In this document: in pieces, positions 8,100 through 16,883 of the stretch | Layout of the letters: the number at the start of each line of letters is the position of its first letter | Numbering within the stretch: the first letter of the stretch is position 1 | Assembly (NCBI GenBank): GCA_019623805.1 | Contig: CP053680.1 | Span: 2,706,001-2,770,000 of the forward strand | DNA length: 64,000 nucleotides | Direction: 5' to 3' | Source: Gammaproteobacteria bacterium (ex Lamellibrachia satsuma) | GTDB lineage: Bacteria > Pseudomonadota > Gammaproteobacteria > Chromatiales > Chromatiaceae | Program-made: the position numbers and the translations under genes | The notes under the pieces: generated by a model | What the model was told of the DNA's origin: nothing | Database searches by the model: none | Seen by the model: only the letters and a program-made list of their open reading frames with translations

Positions 8100-8827
8100 A
8101 ATAGTATTCCGTAACCCATCACGAAAATCATTGGGGTGAGAGAGGCAAAGGCGATCAGGCCAAAACCGTCCGTCATCGGATTGCGCCCCTTGATACTGGA
8201 TGCGAGACCAATGCCAAGCGCGGTCACCAGAGGGACAGTGATGGTGGAGGTGGTGACACCTCCGGAGTCATAGGCGATGCCGATGATCTCACGGGGTGCG
8301 AAGGCGGTCATAATCACCACGCCGAGATAGCCGCCCATGATCAGGTACTGCACCGGCCAGCCCTTGATGATACGCAGGACGCCGATGACGATTGCGAGAC
8401 CGACAGAGAAGGCCACAGTAAACCGCAAGCCGCTGGCGTAATCTTCCATGGATTCGATATTATTCGCTATCATGCCGCCAACTGCTGCAACTTCCGAGGC
8501 TTCCTCCGCGATCTTGATTAAAGCGGGTTCGGCAATCGTGGTGCCGAAACCGAGGGAAAAAGCGAAAGCCAGAAGCCAGGTGACGCTGCCTTTTTTGGCG
8601 AAATCCCAAGCCATCGCCTCTCCCAGAGGGAACAGGCCGATTTTCAGTCCGTGGATGAACATGCTCAGACCGATAACCACCAGCAGAGTACCGAAGAGCA
8701 GGCTGCCCAGATTGGGGATGGGCTGTTGCAGTACCAGCGTCTGAAAAAAAGCAATGACTGCGATAATGGGGAGTAGGTCACGGCTACTGTCCAGCAGAGA
8801 GGTGGCGAGATGCCGGATCAATCGCAT
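8096..8827 (-). CDS. DUF1538 membrane protein, first copy
   Basis: A 243-residue paralogue of the next gene. Shared motifs are [19 protein letters not shown] (about residues 94-112), [29 protein letters not shown] and [21 protein letters not shown] near the C-terminus. It is the first gene of a tightly packed leftward block: DUF1538, DUF1538, PII-like, CBS, ampD. Conserved DSGGVTTS/T residues inside a hydrophobic segment look like a substrate- or ion-binding site, but this is inference. Confidence 0.8.
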   Translation of the reverse strand: MRLIRHLATSLLDSSRDLLPIIAVIAFFQTLVLQQPIPNLGSLLFGTLLVVIGLSMFIHGLKIGLFPLGEAMAWDFAKKGSVTWLLAFAFSLGFGTTIAEPALIKIAEEASEVAAVGGMIANNIESMEDYASGLRFTVAFSVGLAIVIGVLRIIKGWPVQYLIMGGYLGVVIMTAFAPREIIGIAYDSGGVTTSTITVPLVTALGIGLASSIKGRNPMTDGFGLIAFASLTPMIFVMGYGILL

Positions 8828-9216
8828 AAATCGGGAACCCAGAAATTAATTAGCCAAACCATACCTCAGGAAGAGTGCTTTGTTAAGAAATTACCGCTCT
8901 ACAAGCCGGATTCCCCAGCCGGATCGGGATTTTTGATCATGAAATGAGCGCGGCTCGTTAAGCTATCGTCAGGAATGCCGCTATAATTACTGAACCAAAT
9001 TGAATGCTATGGGATAAAGTGCTAATTTCCCAGCATCTTGCATGGTGGAGCGGAGACACTTCTTCAGTAGAATGACCGGAATAGGTGGTTTTGTGAAGAC
9101 ATTCGCAGTCATAACAAGGTTGTTGACATAGTCTCCCAATGTGACTTGAAAGTAAATGGAATCGGCGGGTTGAGATAACTCGCCAAACGGCTGAGGCCAT
9201 TATCACAGTTATCAAA
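8828..9216. other. Divergent intergenic region between DUF1538 operon and DUF1631 gene
   Basis: About 390 bp with no convincing gene in either strand. It must hold both promoters. A TTGACA hexamer at 9121-9126 and a CTATAAT at about 8990 are visible but neither has a properly spaced partner. Confidence 0.5.
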
Positions 9217-11508
9217 ATGCAGCGGCAAGACAACATTATCTCTTTCGGTGATTCTGCAACGCGCAAGCGGCAGATCTCTCTTGACGCGAAGGGTCGCAAG
9301 ATCGTCGACGCTTGTCGTAAACACGTCGTCAGAACACTTCCCCAATTGATGGGCGGATTGTTCGAAAAGCTCGATGACGCAATGTACGAGCTGGCCGACA
9401 AATCCGGCAATGATTCCGTGCAGACGACCTATTTCGACGCGATGCGTGAGTTGCGTAAGGAACGGGCCCGAATCGACCGGGTGTTCAGCCGGGAAGTGTT
9501 GCAGAAGTTCGACCGTTTCTGGGAGACGGGTGAGGCTCCAGTCAATCAACGGACCTTTGCCGAACTGAGTCGCGACTCCGAGATGTCCCTGCTGGGCGAG
9601 GATGAGTTGGAAGACTCTCTGGCCATCACCAACATGATCTCCAAAAGCGAGAACCGCTACTCTCGAGAGCTGTATGCTCTGGGGCAGCGTTTTATTCAGC
9701 TGACCGGTGATACGGATGAGGTGAGCGAGCAGCACAATCCGCTTGCACCGGGCGTGATCTGCAATGCCTTCCAGGAGGCAATGCGAAGTGTCGAAGTTGA
9801 TCTGCCCGTCAAGCTGGTCATCTACAAGCTGTTCGACAAACAGGTCATGCACTACATCGGTGGGCTCTACGACGAGCTTAATCTGGTGCTGGGCAAGGCC
9901 GGTGTCATACCCAAACTGACTCCGCAGGTACGGCGCAACCCGGTCTCTCCGGCGGTTAGCCGCGCTCGTCGTGAAGCACAAGCCGACGGAAGGGTTGACG
10001 AGGTTGCGGATGAACGGAGTGATCTGCAAACCGAGGTTTTCGAGACGTTGCAGCAGCTTTTGAACCTGCGAAGGGGTGTAGCTCCTGCTGGAGGGCCTGC
10101 CGTACCGGGGCGGATGCCGATAGGTGCCGGCGGGGCGCCTATCTCGGTGCCTCTGGTGGAGACGGTCGAGCTGCTAAGTGCGCTCTCTTCTCTGCAGCAA
10201 TCCAATACAGTGATGGTACCCCTCAATAACGAGGGAGAAGGCAACCTGCGTGCGCGTCTGGCAAGTGATCTGCGCATGTTGGAAGAGGGTAGAACCCATC
10301 GGGCGCTGGGAGAGGCAGACAACGATACGATCGACGTCATCTCCATGCTCTTTGAGTTCATTCTGGACGACCACAGTTTGCCGGATGCCATGAAGGCCCT
10401 GCTGAGCCGCCTGCAGATTCCCATGCTCAAGGTCGCCATCATCGACAAGACCTTCTTCAGCAAAAAGGTGCACCCTGCCAGACGGCTGCTGAACAACCTG
10501 GCACAGGCAGCGATTGGCTGGAATGATGACGGTGACCGCTCGTCCGGCGGTCTGTTTGGCATGATCGAAAGCATCGTTAAGCGTGTATTGACGGATTTCG
10601 ACGACGATCCTGCTATCTTCACGGTATTGAATGACGAGTTCAATGAATGGTGGGAACGGGAGCAGCGCGGCGCGGATGTGGCGGAACAGCGCACCAATCA
10701 GGTAACCCGTGGCAAGGAGCAGTTACGTGCAGCCAAGGCCGCCGTTACAGATGAATTGAACAAACGGCTGCAGTTCCAGAAACAGCTGCCAGATGCGGTA
10801 ATATCACTATTGCGCGATGGTTGGAAAGACGTACTGCTGCTCAACTATCTGCGGCAGGGGCCTGAGAGTGAAGAGTGGAAGGAGTCCCTGGAGATAGTCG
10901 ATAAGCTGCTTTGGAGTGTTGCGCCGAAAAAAGAGTATGCGGAGCGACAGGAGTTGCTGCGTAATATTCCTGAACTCCTGCGGAACCTGCGGGAGAGACT
11001 GAACGCGATCTCTTTTGATCAGCACAAAATGGCGCGGCTTTTTAAAGAGCTGCAGAATTGCCATATTGCCTGTCTGCGGGGTAAAAAACTCTCTGCCGGA
11101 GTCGATACGGTTGCGGATCTGCATATCAGTTTCCCCGACAGTCAGTTGATCAATCAATCTTCCCTATTGGTGGATGATCTCGAACCTGAGACTGTTGCTG
11201 TGGCGATCCACGATAAGTTCACCGAACAGGCTGAGTCGCTGGAGATTGGAGCCTGGCTCGCACTGTTTGACGGTGAAGAGAAGAAGCGGGTCAAGTTGTC
11301 CTGGAAGAGCGATGTCACCGATGTCTTTGTCTTCGTCAACCGTAAAGGGGTCAAGGCTCTTGAACTGACAGTGGATGGCCTTGCCATGCATCTGCGTGAC
11401 GGCAGCGCCGAGGTGCTGGACGTTACGAACGCCCCGATTATGGATCGGGCGCTCGGGGCCATGTTGGATGCACTGAAACATACCGGGACGGCTGCCGGAT
11501 CGGCCTGA
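9217..11508 (+). CDS. DUF1631 family protein
   Basis: A 763-residue cytoplasmic protein of the DUF1631 family, widespread in gamma- and betaproteobacteria and of unknown function. The N-terminus (VDACRKHVVRTLPQLMGGLFEKLDDAMYELADKS) and the block FEFILDDHSLPDAMKALLSRLQIPMLKVAIIDKTFFSKKVHPARRLLN near residues 385-430 are typical. The C-terminal part, about residues 665-740 (IGAWLALFDGEEKKRVKLSWKS ... VFVNRKGVKAL), resembles a PilZ-like beta barrel, which hints at c-di-GMP control, but RxxxR and DxSxxG are not clearly present. Old database names as thymidine phosphorylase are not supported. Confidence 0.85.
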   Translation: MQRQDNIISFGDSATRKRQISLDAKGRKIVDACRKHVVRTLPQLMGGLFEKLDDAMYELADKSGNDSVQTTYFDAMRELRKERARIDRVFSREVLQKFDRFWETGEAPVNQRTFAELSRDSEMSLLGEDELEDSLAITNMISKSENRYSRELYALGQRFIQLTGDTDEVSEQHNPLAPGVICNAFQEAMRSVEVDLPVKLVIYKLFDKQVMHYIGGLYDELNLVLGKAGVIPKLTPQVRRNPVSPAVSRARREAQADGRVDEVADERSDLQTEVFETLQQLLNLRRGVAPAGGPAVPGRMPIGAGGAPISVPLVETVELLSALSSLQQSNTVMVPLNNEGEGNLRARLASDLRMLEEGRTHRALGEADNDTIDVISMLFEFILDDHSLPDAMKALLSRLQIPMLKVAIIDKTFFSKKVHPARRLLNNLAQAAIGWNDDGDRSSGGLFGMIESIVKRVLTDFDDDPAIFTVLNDEFNEWWEREQRGADVAEQRTNQVTRGKEQLRAAKAAVTDELNKRLQFQKQLPDAVISLLRDGWKDVLLLNYLRQGPESEEWKESLEIVDKLLWSVAPKKEYAERQELLRNIPELLRNLRERLNAISFDQHKMARLFKELQNCHIACLRGKKLSAGVDTVADLHISFPDSQLINQSSLLVDDLEPETVAVAIHDKFTEQAESLEIGAWLALFDGEEKKRVKLSWKSDVTDVFVFVNRKGVKALELTVDGLAMHLRDGSAEVLDVTNAPIMDRALGAMLDALKHTGTAAGSA

Positions 11509-11584
11509 CGAAACCTGGAACAACCCCCCCGATTGATTGCCGGGTTTTCGCATTAAGTGGATTTAGCCGATAGCCCTCCTGTCG

Positions 11585-11613
11585 TTGACACTTTCCCTCG
11601 CTGCAATTAAGTT
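11585..11613 (+). promoter_or_regulatory. Possible promoter of the FKBP gene
   Basis: Perfect -35 TTGACA at 11585-11590, 17-bp spacer, weak -10 TAAGTT. It lies 54 bp before the FKBP start codon. Confidence 0.35.
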
Positions 11614-11666
11614 CGTTCACTGCACGGCTATTTCCCCGATACATCCACTCTAAAGAGATTTAATTC

Positions 11667-12011
11667 ATGAGCGAAAAAATTACCGATTCCGGCTTGAAGT
11701 ATGACGATCTGGTTGAAGGCGACGGAGAAGTGGCTGCCGCAGGCCAGACTGTCTCAGTGCACTATACCGGCTGGCTCACCGATGGCAGCAAATTTGATTC
11801 CTCAGTGGATCGTAACGAACCCTTCAGTTTTTCTCTCGGCAGAGGGATGGTCATCCGGGGTTGGGATGAGGGTGTCGCCGGGATGAAGGTGGGCGGCAAG
11901 CGCAAACTGACCATTCCGGCGCAGCTTGGATATGGCGCTGCCGGTGCGGGTGGTGTGATTCCGCCGAATGCCACCCTGGTCTTCGACGTGGAACTGCTCT
12001 CTGTGAACTGA
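11667..12011 (+). CDS. FKBP-type peptidyl-prolyl cis-trans isomerase
   Basis: A 114-residue single-domain FKBP that speeds proline isomerisation during protein folding. Active-site residues are visible in [41 protein letters not shown] and [24 protein letters not shown]. There is no signal peptide or dimerisation extension, so it is a minimal cytoplasmic enzyme. The nadC start lies one base after its stop, so the pair is co-transcribed and probably translationally coupled. Confidence 0.93.
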   Translation: MSEKITDSGLKYDDLVEGDGEVAAAGQTVSVHYTGWLTDGSKFDSSVDRNEPFSFSLGRGMVIRGWDEGVAGMKVGGKRKLTIPAQLGYGAAGAGGVIPPNATLVFDVELLSVN

Positions 12012-12012
12012 C

Positions 12013-12849
12013 GTGATATTTCCCGCGCCGAAGTTGATAACCCGCCAGGTGCGGGATGCCCTCGACGAAGATATCGGTTCAGGAGACCTCACCGCCGGTC
12101 TGCTCAATGTGGATGCTGTCAGCCGCGTCGAGGTGGTCTGCCGGCAGTCCGCCGTGATCTGTGGAACAGGTTGGTTCGATGAGGTTTTCCGCCAGCTCGA
12201 TCCGGAGATTGTCATCGAATGGCGTGTTGCAGATGGTGACCGGGTGGAGCTGGATCAACAGCTCTGTACCCTGATGGGGAACAGCCGTGCCCTACTCAGT
12301 GGGGAGCGCACCGCGCTGAACTATCTGCAAACCCTTTCCGGAACAGCGACCCGGGCGCGTATCTATGCCGATCGGGTGGCGGGAACCGGCGTGCGAATTC
12401 TTGATACCCGCAAGACCCTGCCTGGTCTGCGGCTACAACAGAAGTATGCTGTAACCTGCGGTGGCTGTGATAACCACCGCATCGGCCTCTACGACGCGAT
12501 ACTGATCAAAGAGAATCACATTCACGCCGCTGGTTCCATCGCTGCGGCGTTAGACGCTGCTCAGGATTTGGCCCCTGGCGGCGTGGGTATTGAAATTGAA
12601 GTGGAGTCGCTGGATGAACTGCGCGAGGCGCTGGAAGCCGGTGCTGAGCGGGTGCTGCTGGATAACTTTTCTCTGGATGGGCTGCGCGAAGCGGTTACCC
12701 TTGTTTCAGGCAAAGTACGGCTGGAGGCCTCGGGTGGCGTCAATCTGGAGACGGTTCGGGGGATTGCCGAGACCGGGGTGGATGATATCTCCGTGGGTGA
12801 TCTGACCAAGGATGTTACGGCAGTGGATCTGTCGATGCTTTTTTTCTGA
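12013..12849 (+). CDS. nadC: Nicotinate-nucleotide pyrophosphorylase (quinolinate phosphoribosyltransferase)
   Basis: Converts quinolinate and PRPP to nicotinate mononucleotide in de novo NAD synthesis. The protein has 278 residues, normal length. Motifs are [32 protein letters not shown], the PRPP/quinolinate residues in [22 protein letters not shown], and [11 protein letters not shown], with [10 protein letters not shown] near the C-terminus. The start is GTG at 12013, immediately after the FKBP stop. nadA and nadB are not in the window. Confidence 0.96.
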   Translation: MIFPAPKLITRQVRDALDEDIGSGDLTAGLLNVDAVSRVEVVCRQSAVICGTGWFDEVFRQLDPEIVIEWRVADGDRVELDQQLCTLMGNSRALLSGERTALNYLQTLSGTATRARIYADRVAGTGVRILDTRKTLPGLRLQQKYAVTCGGCDNHRIGLYDAILIKENHIHAAGSIAAALDAAQDLAPGGVGIEIEVESLDELREALEAGAERVLLDNFSLDGLREAVTLVSGKVRLEASGGVNLETVRGIAETGVDDISVGDLTKDVTAVDLSMLFF

Positions 12850-12900
12850 TCTGCAACATTGAGTGGGCCGTTGAACTTCTGTCCCTCTCATCAAACAGAA

Positions 12901-12922
12901 CGTAGGGTGCGCCGTGCACACC
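12901..12922. repeat. REP-C element, copy 1 (degenerate)
   Basis: CGTAGGGTGCGCCGTGCACACC, shown as CGTAGGGTGCGCCGTG plus CACACC. It lies between the convergent nadC and phosphoesterase genes. It matches the perfect hairpin at 31885-31909. Confidence 0.6.
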
Positions 12923-12980
12923 AAGCGTAAGCGGTTACAACCATCATGGTGCGTACATCAAGGCTAAAATAGTGCATGGT

Positions 12981-13727
12981 CTAGACATTGATGCTCAGTT
13001 GCCTATTGAACTCCGGATTCCTTTCTTCAGGATAACCACGCGGGTTGCATATTATCCGGCAGTTGCCTATCGAGTAATCCGAGCTGTTGTGAAGGTGTCC
13101 GTGAATCCAGTAGCTTGGTTGACGTTGCTCAATCAGGCCTTCCATGTTTGAGACATAGGCCGCATTTGAAACATCATTCATGGCTGTTCCAGGCAATGAT
13201 CTAGGGCTTGGCCCATGATGTGTTACGACTATATTCAATTCCCCCGCTCTCTGCGCCAACTCCTTATCCAGCCAGCGGAGCGATTGCCGATGAATCGAGG
13301 TAACATCAATCGAACGCAGCTTTGAGAATTTGGGAGAGAGGCGAATCTTTTTAAAGTCGGTCATGATTTGCTGGCACTCGTACCCGCTCAGGCGCGCATC
13401 ACCAAACAGCTCAAAATCCGTCCAGAGCGTACAGCCAAGAAAGTTCACACCGTTCATCGTGAAAACACTATTTTCCAGAATGCGCACGTTTGTGTTGGCG
13501 GATCTTTCCTCCATATCGTGAATCAGCTTGGGATAGGCCTTGCCATAATACTCATGATTGCCGAGGACATAGATAACCGGTACATCCCGGATATTCTCCT
13601 GTGCCCACGAAAGCCCCTTGTTCTTGACATGAATGTCACCAGCAAGAATCACCGCATCGACATCACACAGGGCGATGTCAAACGCCTCGAATTCAATATG
13701 CAGATCACTCAGTACCAACAGTTTCAT
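12981..13727 (-). CDS. Calcineurin-like metallophosphoesterase
   Basis: A 248-residue enzyme with all five blocks of the dimetal phosphoesterase fold: DLHIEF (D-x-H), GDIHVKN (GD), YVLGNHEYYG (GNHE), VTHHGPSPRS (H) and IHGHLHNSSDY (GHxH). It probably hydrolyses a phosphodiester or phosphomonoester in the cytoplasm; the substrate is unknown. The start at 13727 (MKLLVLSDLH) is typical of the family, while an upstream TTG would add 11 unrelated residues. It is a monocistronic gene convergent with nadC. Confidence 0.88.
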   Translation of the reverse strand: MKLLVLSDLHIEFEAFDIALCDVDAVILAGDIHVKNKGLSWAQENIRDVPVIYVLGNHEYYGKAYPKLIHDMEERSANTNVRILENSVFTMNGVNFLGCTLWTDFELFGDARLSGYECQQIMTDFKKIRLSPKFSKLRSIDVTSIHRQSLRWLDKELAQRAGELNIVVTHHGPSPRSLPGTAMNDVSNAAYVSNMEGLIEQRQPSYWIHGHLHNSSDYSIGNCRIICNPRGYPEERNPEFNRQLSINV

Positions 13728-13780
13728 TTCAAATCTTAATTTTCGATAATCGTAGTTCAATTATGAGAATGAAGACCAAT

Positions 13781-13844
13781 AGCATGGGGCCGGGCCAAGA
13801 TAAAATCTGCCGCTGCTCAGCGGCGGTTTCCGGTTCCCCATGCT
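13781..13844. repeat. Nested inverted repeat upstream of the phosphoesterase
   Basis: Outer arms AGCATGGGG (13781-13789) and CCCCATGCT (13836-13844) enclose an inner hairpin CCGCTG-CT-CAGCGG (13810-13823). It may be a leader structure of the phosphoesterase transcript or a terminator of the next gene upstream on the minus strand. Confidence 0.5.
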
Positions 13845-13908
13845 TGGCCAGATACTCCTGACTGGCGACAAATTTTGGCTGACTCCAGCCCTCTCTGGGT
13901 TGAACAGA

Positions 13909-14145
13909 TCAGACGCGCTCGTCAAACAGGGTGCCGATGGAATCGTCAGCGGCTTTCAGTACCTTGGCCGAGGCCTTGGCTTGATTCGTCTGCTGGTTCA
14001 TCTCCACCATCGCCCGGGAGAGGTCGGTGGGATTCTGTTTTTCGGACTGGTTGACGCTGGCGATCTCCGAGGCGACACGGCGCATGCCCTGGAATCCCCG
14101 CTGGATGCCCTGTAGTGCCGGTCCCACGATCGAGTTGATTGCCAT
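13909..14145 (-). CDS. Small helical protein resembling flagellar rod/hook C-terminus
   Basis: A 78-residue protein: the first part, ALQGIQRGFQGMRRVASEIASVNQ, is amphipathic, and the second, DLSRAMVEMNQQTNQAKASAKVLKAADDSIGTLF, resembles the C-terminal helix of flagellar rod and hook proteins (DLxxxMVxMxxxQxxYxANxKVxxxxDxMxxxL). No flagellar genes surround it. Similar orphan small proteins occur in many gammaproteobacteria without a known role. The call rests on sequence pattern only. Confidence 0.5.
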   Translation of the reverse strand: MAINSIVGPALQGIQRGFQGMRRVASEIASVNQSEKQNPTDLSRAMVEMNQQTNQAKASAKVLKAADDSIGTLFDERV

Positions 14146-14292
14146 CTGCTGAACTCTGGTTATATTTCCTCTAACCGGGTTGTTGGCAGTTATTGTGGAA
14201 TCTTTAGGCAGACCACCCGGAGTTGTGATGGTCTCCTCAAAAGCTGAGAAATGCGTTCATGATCACCTGTTTTCCGGGCCGGGCGCAGAGCA

Positions 14293-15492
14293 TCAGGTCC
14301 ACTCGTGCAGTGGTGGAAATACCAGTCGCAAACCGACCAGTTGAAAGCGCTGCGCAGGCCGGGCGCGGTCCCGCAGGCTTGGCCGGCGCAGCACGCGCTG
14401 GGTGTGGAGGCAGCCGCCGCGCTGGGTGAAATGGTGCTCGTCAAAATCAGTTTCGGAGGTCTCCCTTGCAGGGAAGGGCTGGAAGCCGGGATAGGGGTGG
14501 AAGGGATTGCTGCACCACTCCCAGGCACGCCCCTGGTTTTTTATCACCCCGGTTCGGACGGCAATCTCCCACTGGTATTCGTGTTGCAGCACGGCCCCTT
14601 CGAATTTTCCACCCAAAGAACTGATCCAATTGGCGTAGGCCTGAGCCTCGTGACGATTGATGCCGGATACCGGTTCATCCGGTGGCAGGTCGCTGGGGCC
14701 GTTGACGCCCATGACGTACCAGTTCCCCATTGTGTCCTGGCGCCAGTATTCTGGATGGTTGATGGGGTGTTTTTCCAGCCAGTAACGGCCTGTTTCATCC
14801 CAGAGTTCCGGGTTTTGATAGCCTTCGGCTTCCATGAAGGCGAGGAATTCGGCATTGGAGATCGGATCCAAAGCGATCCGAAAACTGGTGAGTTCCACCG
14901 CCTGGGCCGGTAGCTCGTTGTCGTAGGCGGCTGGGAGATCTCTGGCGCCGACGCGGTAGTGTCCCCGGGACAACTCCTTGGTTTCCCAGTGGGGGACGGC
15001 GGCCTTGAGTCTCTGGGTGACCTGATAACCGCTGGTGTCGATCTGCAGGCTGCGCTGGTTCAGTAGCAGCAACATCGTTTCGTAGTGTTTGGCCTGCTCC
15101 TGCAGTAAAAACCACTGTAGCCGTTCATCGACGAGCAGCGGATGGTCCGGCAGAGCGGCTGGATTTGCCAGCCGCATGAGGTGGTCGTCGCGGATTTCAG
15201 CAGCCCAGTTGAGCAGGTGATCGGTGGGAGGTAGTTGACTGCACTGCTCCTCGATACTGAGCTTGCCTGGCGTGAACAGGTGGGCGACCCGCTTGCTCAG
15301 ATCATCATCACCGGCAACGATCAGACGCAGCCAATGGAGTTCCTGGTAGACCGCTTGGCCAAATTGCCAGTTGAGTGAACCGAGTTCAGGATGGTACGGG
15401 TGAGCCGCTTCCTCAGGAGTGAGAGACTCCAGCAGTTGTGCCTGCATTTCATGCAGGTTGCTCAGGGGGCCGAGAATGGCAGATGAGGTCAT
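14293..15492 (-). CDS. EgtB/SUMF1-like enzyme: DinB-type domain plus formylglycine-generating-enzyme fold
   Basis: A 399-residue protein with the architecture of ergothioneine synthase EgtB: N-terminal DinB-like four-helix domain (about residues 1-145) and C-terminal FGE-sulfatase domain (about 175-395, ending GGCLHTQRVLRRPSLRDRARP ... QLVGLRLVFP). EgtB holds iron with one histidine in the first helix and an HxxxH pair; here H53 and H136 align with two of these, but the first histidine of the pair is replaced by E132 (QEQAKHYET). No egtD methyltransferase is adjacent. The substrate is therefore uncertain; sulfoxide synthase activity is possible but unproven. Confidence 0.7.
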   Translation of the reverse strand: MTSSAILGPLSNLHEMQAQLLESLTPEEAAHPYHPELGSLNWQFGQAVYQELHWLRLIVAGDDDLSKRVAHLFTPGKLSIEEQCSQLPPTDHLLNWAAEIRDDHLMRLANPAALPDHPLLVDERLQWFLLQEQAKHYETMLLLLNQRSLQIDTSGYQVTQRLKAAVPHWETKELSRGHYRVGARDLPAAYDNELPAQAVELTSFRIALDPISNAEFLAFMEAEGYQNPELWDETGRYWLEKHPINHPEYWRQDTMGNWYVMGVNGPSDLPPDEPVSGINRHEAQAYANWISSLGGKFEGAVLQHEYQWEIAVRTGVIKNQGRAWEWCSNPFHPYPGFQPFPARETSETDFDEHHFTQRGGCLHTQRVLRRPSLRDRARPAQRFQLVGLRLVFPPLHEWT

Positions 15493-15581
15493 GATGGCGC
15501 GGCTCTTCGATTGTTGCAGGGCGGGCTATGTTAGCCGATGCTGATGATCTGTTCGAGTGCGGGAACGAGCGCCCCTCTATT

Positions 15582-16073
15582 TTACAGTCGCGTTTCCGGA
15601 TGAAGATGAGAAAGCAGGCGGCTCTTGTCAAACCAGCGTGCGGCGCCGAAACCACCGATAAAATAGAAACGTACCGGCTGTAGTCGGTAGAAGCGAAAAT
15701 TCAGGGTTTCGAAGTAGGGGCGTGTGTCGGGGAAGTCGCGGAAATAACGTTCCACCAGGGAGGGTGCCGGTGTTTCGATCTGTGCGGCGCGCGCCAAACA
15801 GGAGAGGCGCGCGAGCTTCTGCACATCTCCGCTCCCCTGTTCCATGACGGTAAGGCAGCAGGCGCTGACTTCGTCCAGGTTTTTTGTATGCTCCGCCAGG
15901 TGCGAGAGCAGTAGAAGAGGATTGCCTTCTCTATCCAGGCAGAATGGCACCACCGAACCGAAGGGAAACCCAGGCTCACCTTTAGATTGGGTGGATAGTA
16001 CACCGGAAAAGCTCTCTCTCCAGAGATCGATTGCGGATTGAAGTTGTGTGGCGGATGCTGGTTCGGATGGCAT
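15582..16073 (-). CDS. HugZ/pyridoxamine-5'-phosphate-oxidase-fold protein
   Basis: A 163-residue split-barrel protein. GFPFGSVVPFCLDREGNPLLLLSHLAEHTKNL is the standard N-terminal strand pattern of HugZ-type haem-utilisation and PPOX-like proteins, and DTRPYFETLNFRFYRLQPVRFYFIGGFGAARWF matches the family C-terminal region (substrate level: haem or flavin). The start at 16073 (MPSEPASATQ) was chosen because upstream residues are not family-like; a start at 16106 is possible. The longer HugZ C-terminal extension is absent, so haem oxygenase activity is not certain. Confidence 0.7.
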   Translation of the reverse strand: MPSEPASATQLQSAIDLWRESFSGVLSTQSKGEPGFPFGSVVPFCLDREGNPLLLLSHLAEHTKNLDEVSACCLTVMEQGSGDVQKLARLSCLARAAQIETPAPSLVERYFRDFPDTRPYFETLNFRFYRLQPVRFYFIGGFGAARWFDKSRLLSHLHPETRL

Positions 16074-16206
16074 GATAGGTCGCTGGCGGCGAAGTGTTTT
16101 TCGCATGGTTGGAAAAAATAGGGAATAGAATATCCCAAACCGGGATAAGGTCTCCAGGATACAGGGTTCGCTGTGCGGCGGCATCCTATGTCCGGTTAGC
16201 GGTGAA

Positions 16207-16521
16207 CTACTGCTGGACCTCGCCGATCTTCTCCCTCACGGAACGTATTTTCTGCTCCAGACGGTTGTCCTTGCCGATTCTGATATCAAACTTTAGCGAT
16301 GAGTAGATGCGTTTGCAGCCTTGCGCCTCCAGTACCCGGTAGGCCTGCTCGACAAGATCGAGTGCTTCACGAATATCGCCGGTTTCAATGATGGTCCCCA
16401 TAGCAGTCAGGCGGTAGCTGATGCCGCTCTCGCGAATCATCCTGATGATCTGGCTGACCTCTGTGCTGACGCTTTCACCCCGGTCGGTGGGGAACATGCT
16501 GAATTCAAGGAGTACGGACAT
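16207..16521 (-). CDS. MTH1187/YkoF-type thiamine-binding protein
   Basis: A 104-residue ferredoxin-like-fold protein of the MTH1187 family, thought to bind thiamine or a related pyrimidine in the cytoplasm. Family pattern: VLLEFSMFPTDRGESVSTEVSQIIRMIRESGISYRLTAMGTIIETGD, then KRIYSSLKFDIRIGKD. A GAGGT Shine-Dalgarno sequence precedes the ATG. It stands alone, without thiamine synthesis genes nearby. Confidence 0.82.
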   Translation of the reverse strand: MSVLLEFSMFPTDRGESVSTEVSQIIRMIRESGISYRLTAMGTIIETGDIREALDLVEQAYRVLEAQGCKRIYSSLKFDIRIGKDNRLEQKIRSVREKIGEVQQ

Positions 16522-16883
16522 TGGGTCTACCTCGTTAGGTTTGCTGGGATGGCTGATATAGAGTGACCGTTATTGAATGATTTTGCACGACCCAAGCTGC
16601 TCTTGGCAGGCGGATGTTCTCAGGTGACCGCCAATATCCAATACGCGCTTTTTCTCTCGAATTGTGAACTTTCGCTTCGCCCCAGTTTACAATTATTCAC
16701 AAGTCGTGACTTTGTCAGCTTAGGATAATCCCCTATGCTGGCGTTCTTGAGTACCTATATAGATGGGTTTTATCGATTATCAGGGTTCTAAATCCCTGCG
16801 ATGGCTATACTGTTATTTCTGTCTGCTGCTGGAAGTAAGCCGGGAAAATAATAATTTATCTGACCAATTTCGGGAAATGAAAA
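16522..16883. other. Divergent intergenic region, no gene
   Basis: About 360 bp between the divergent thiamine-binding and mscS genes. It is relatively AT-rich near 16690-16880 and contains a TAGGATAAT -10-like sequence near 16724, but no convincing paired -35, ORF or RNA was seen. Confidence 0.45.

Noticed and set aside
9109..10029. 306-codon open frame on the minus strand inside the DUF1631 gene
   Set aside because: Antisense to a well-supported gene and low-complexity, with no family features; a codon-bias shadow.
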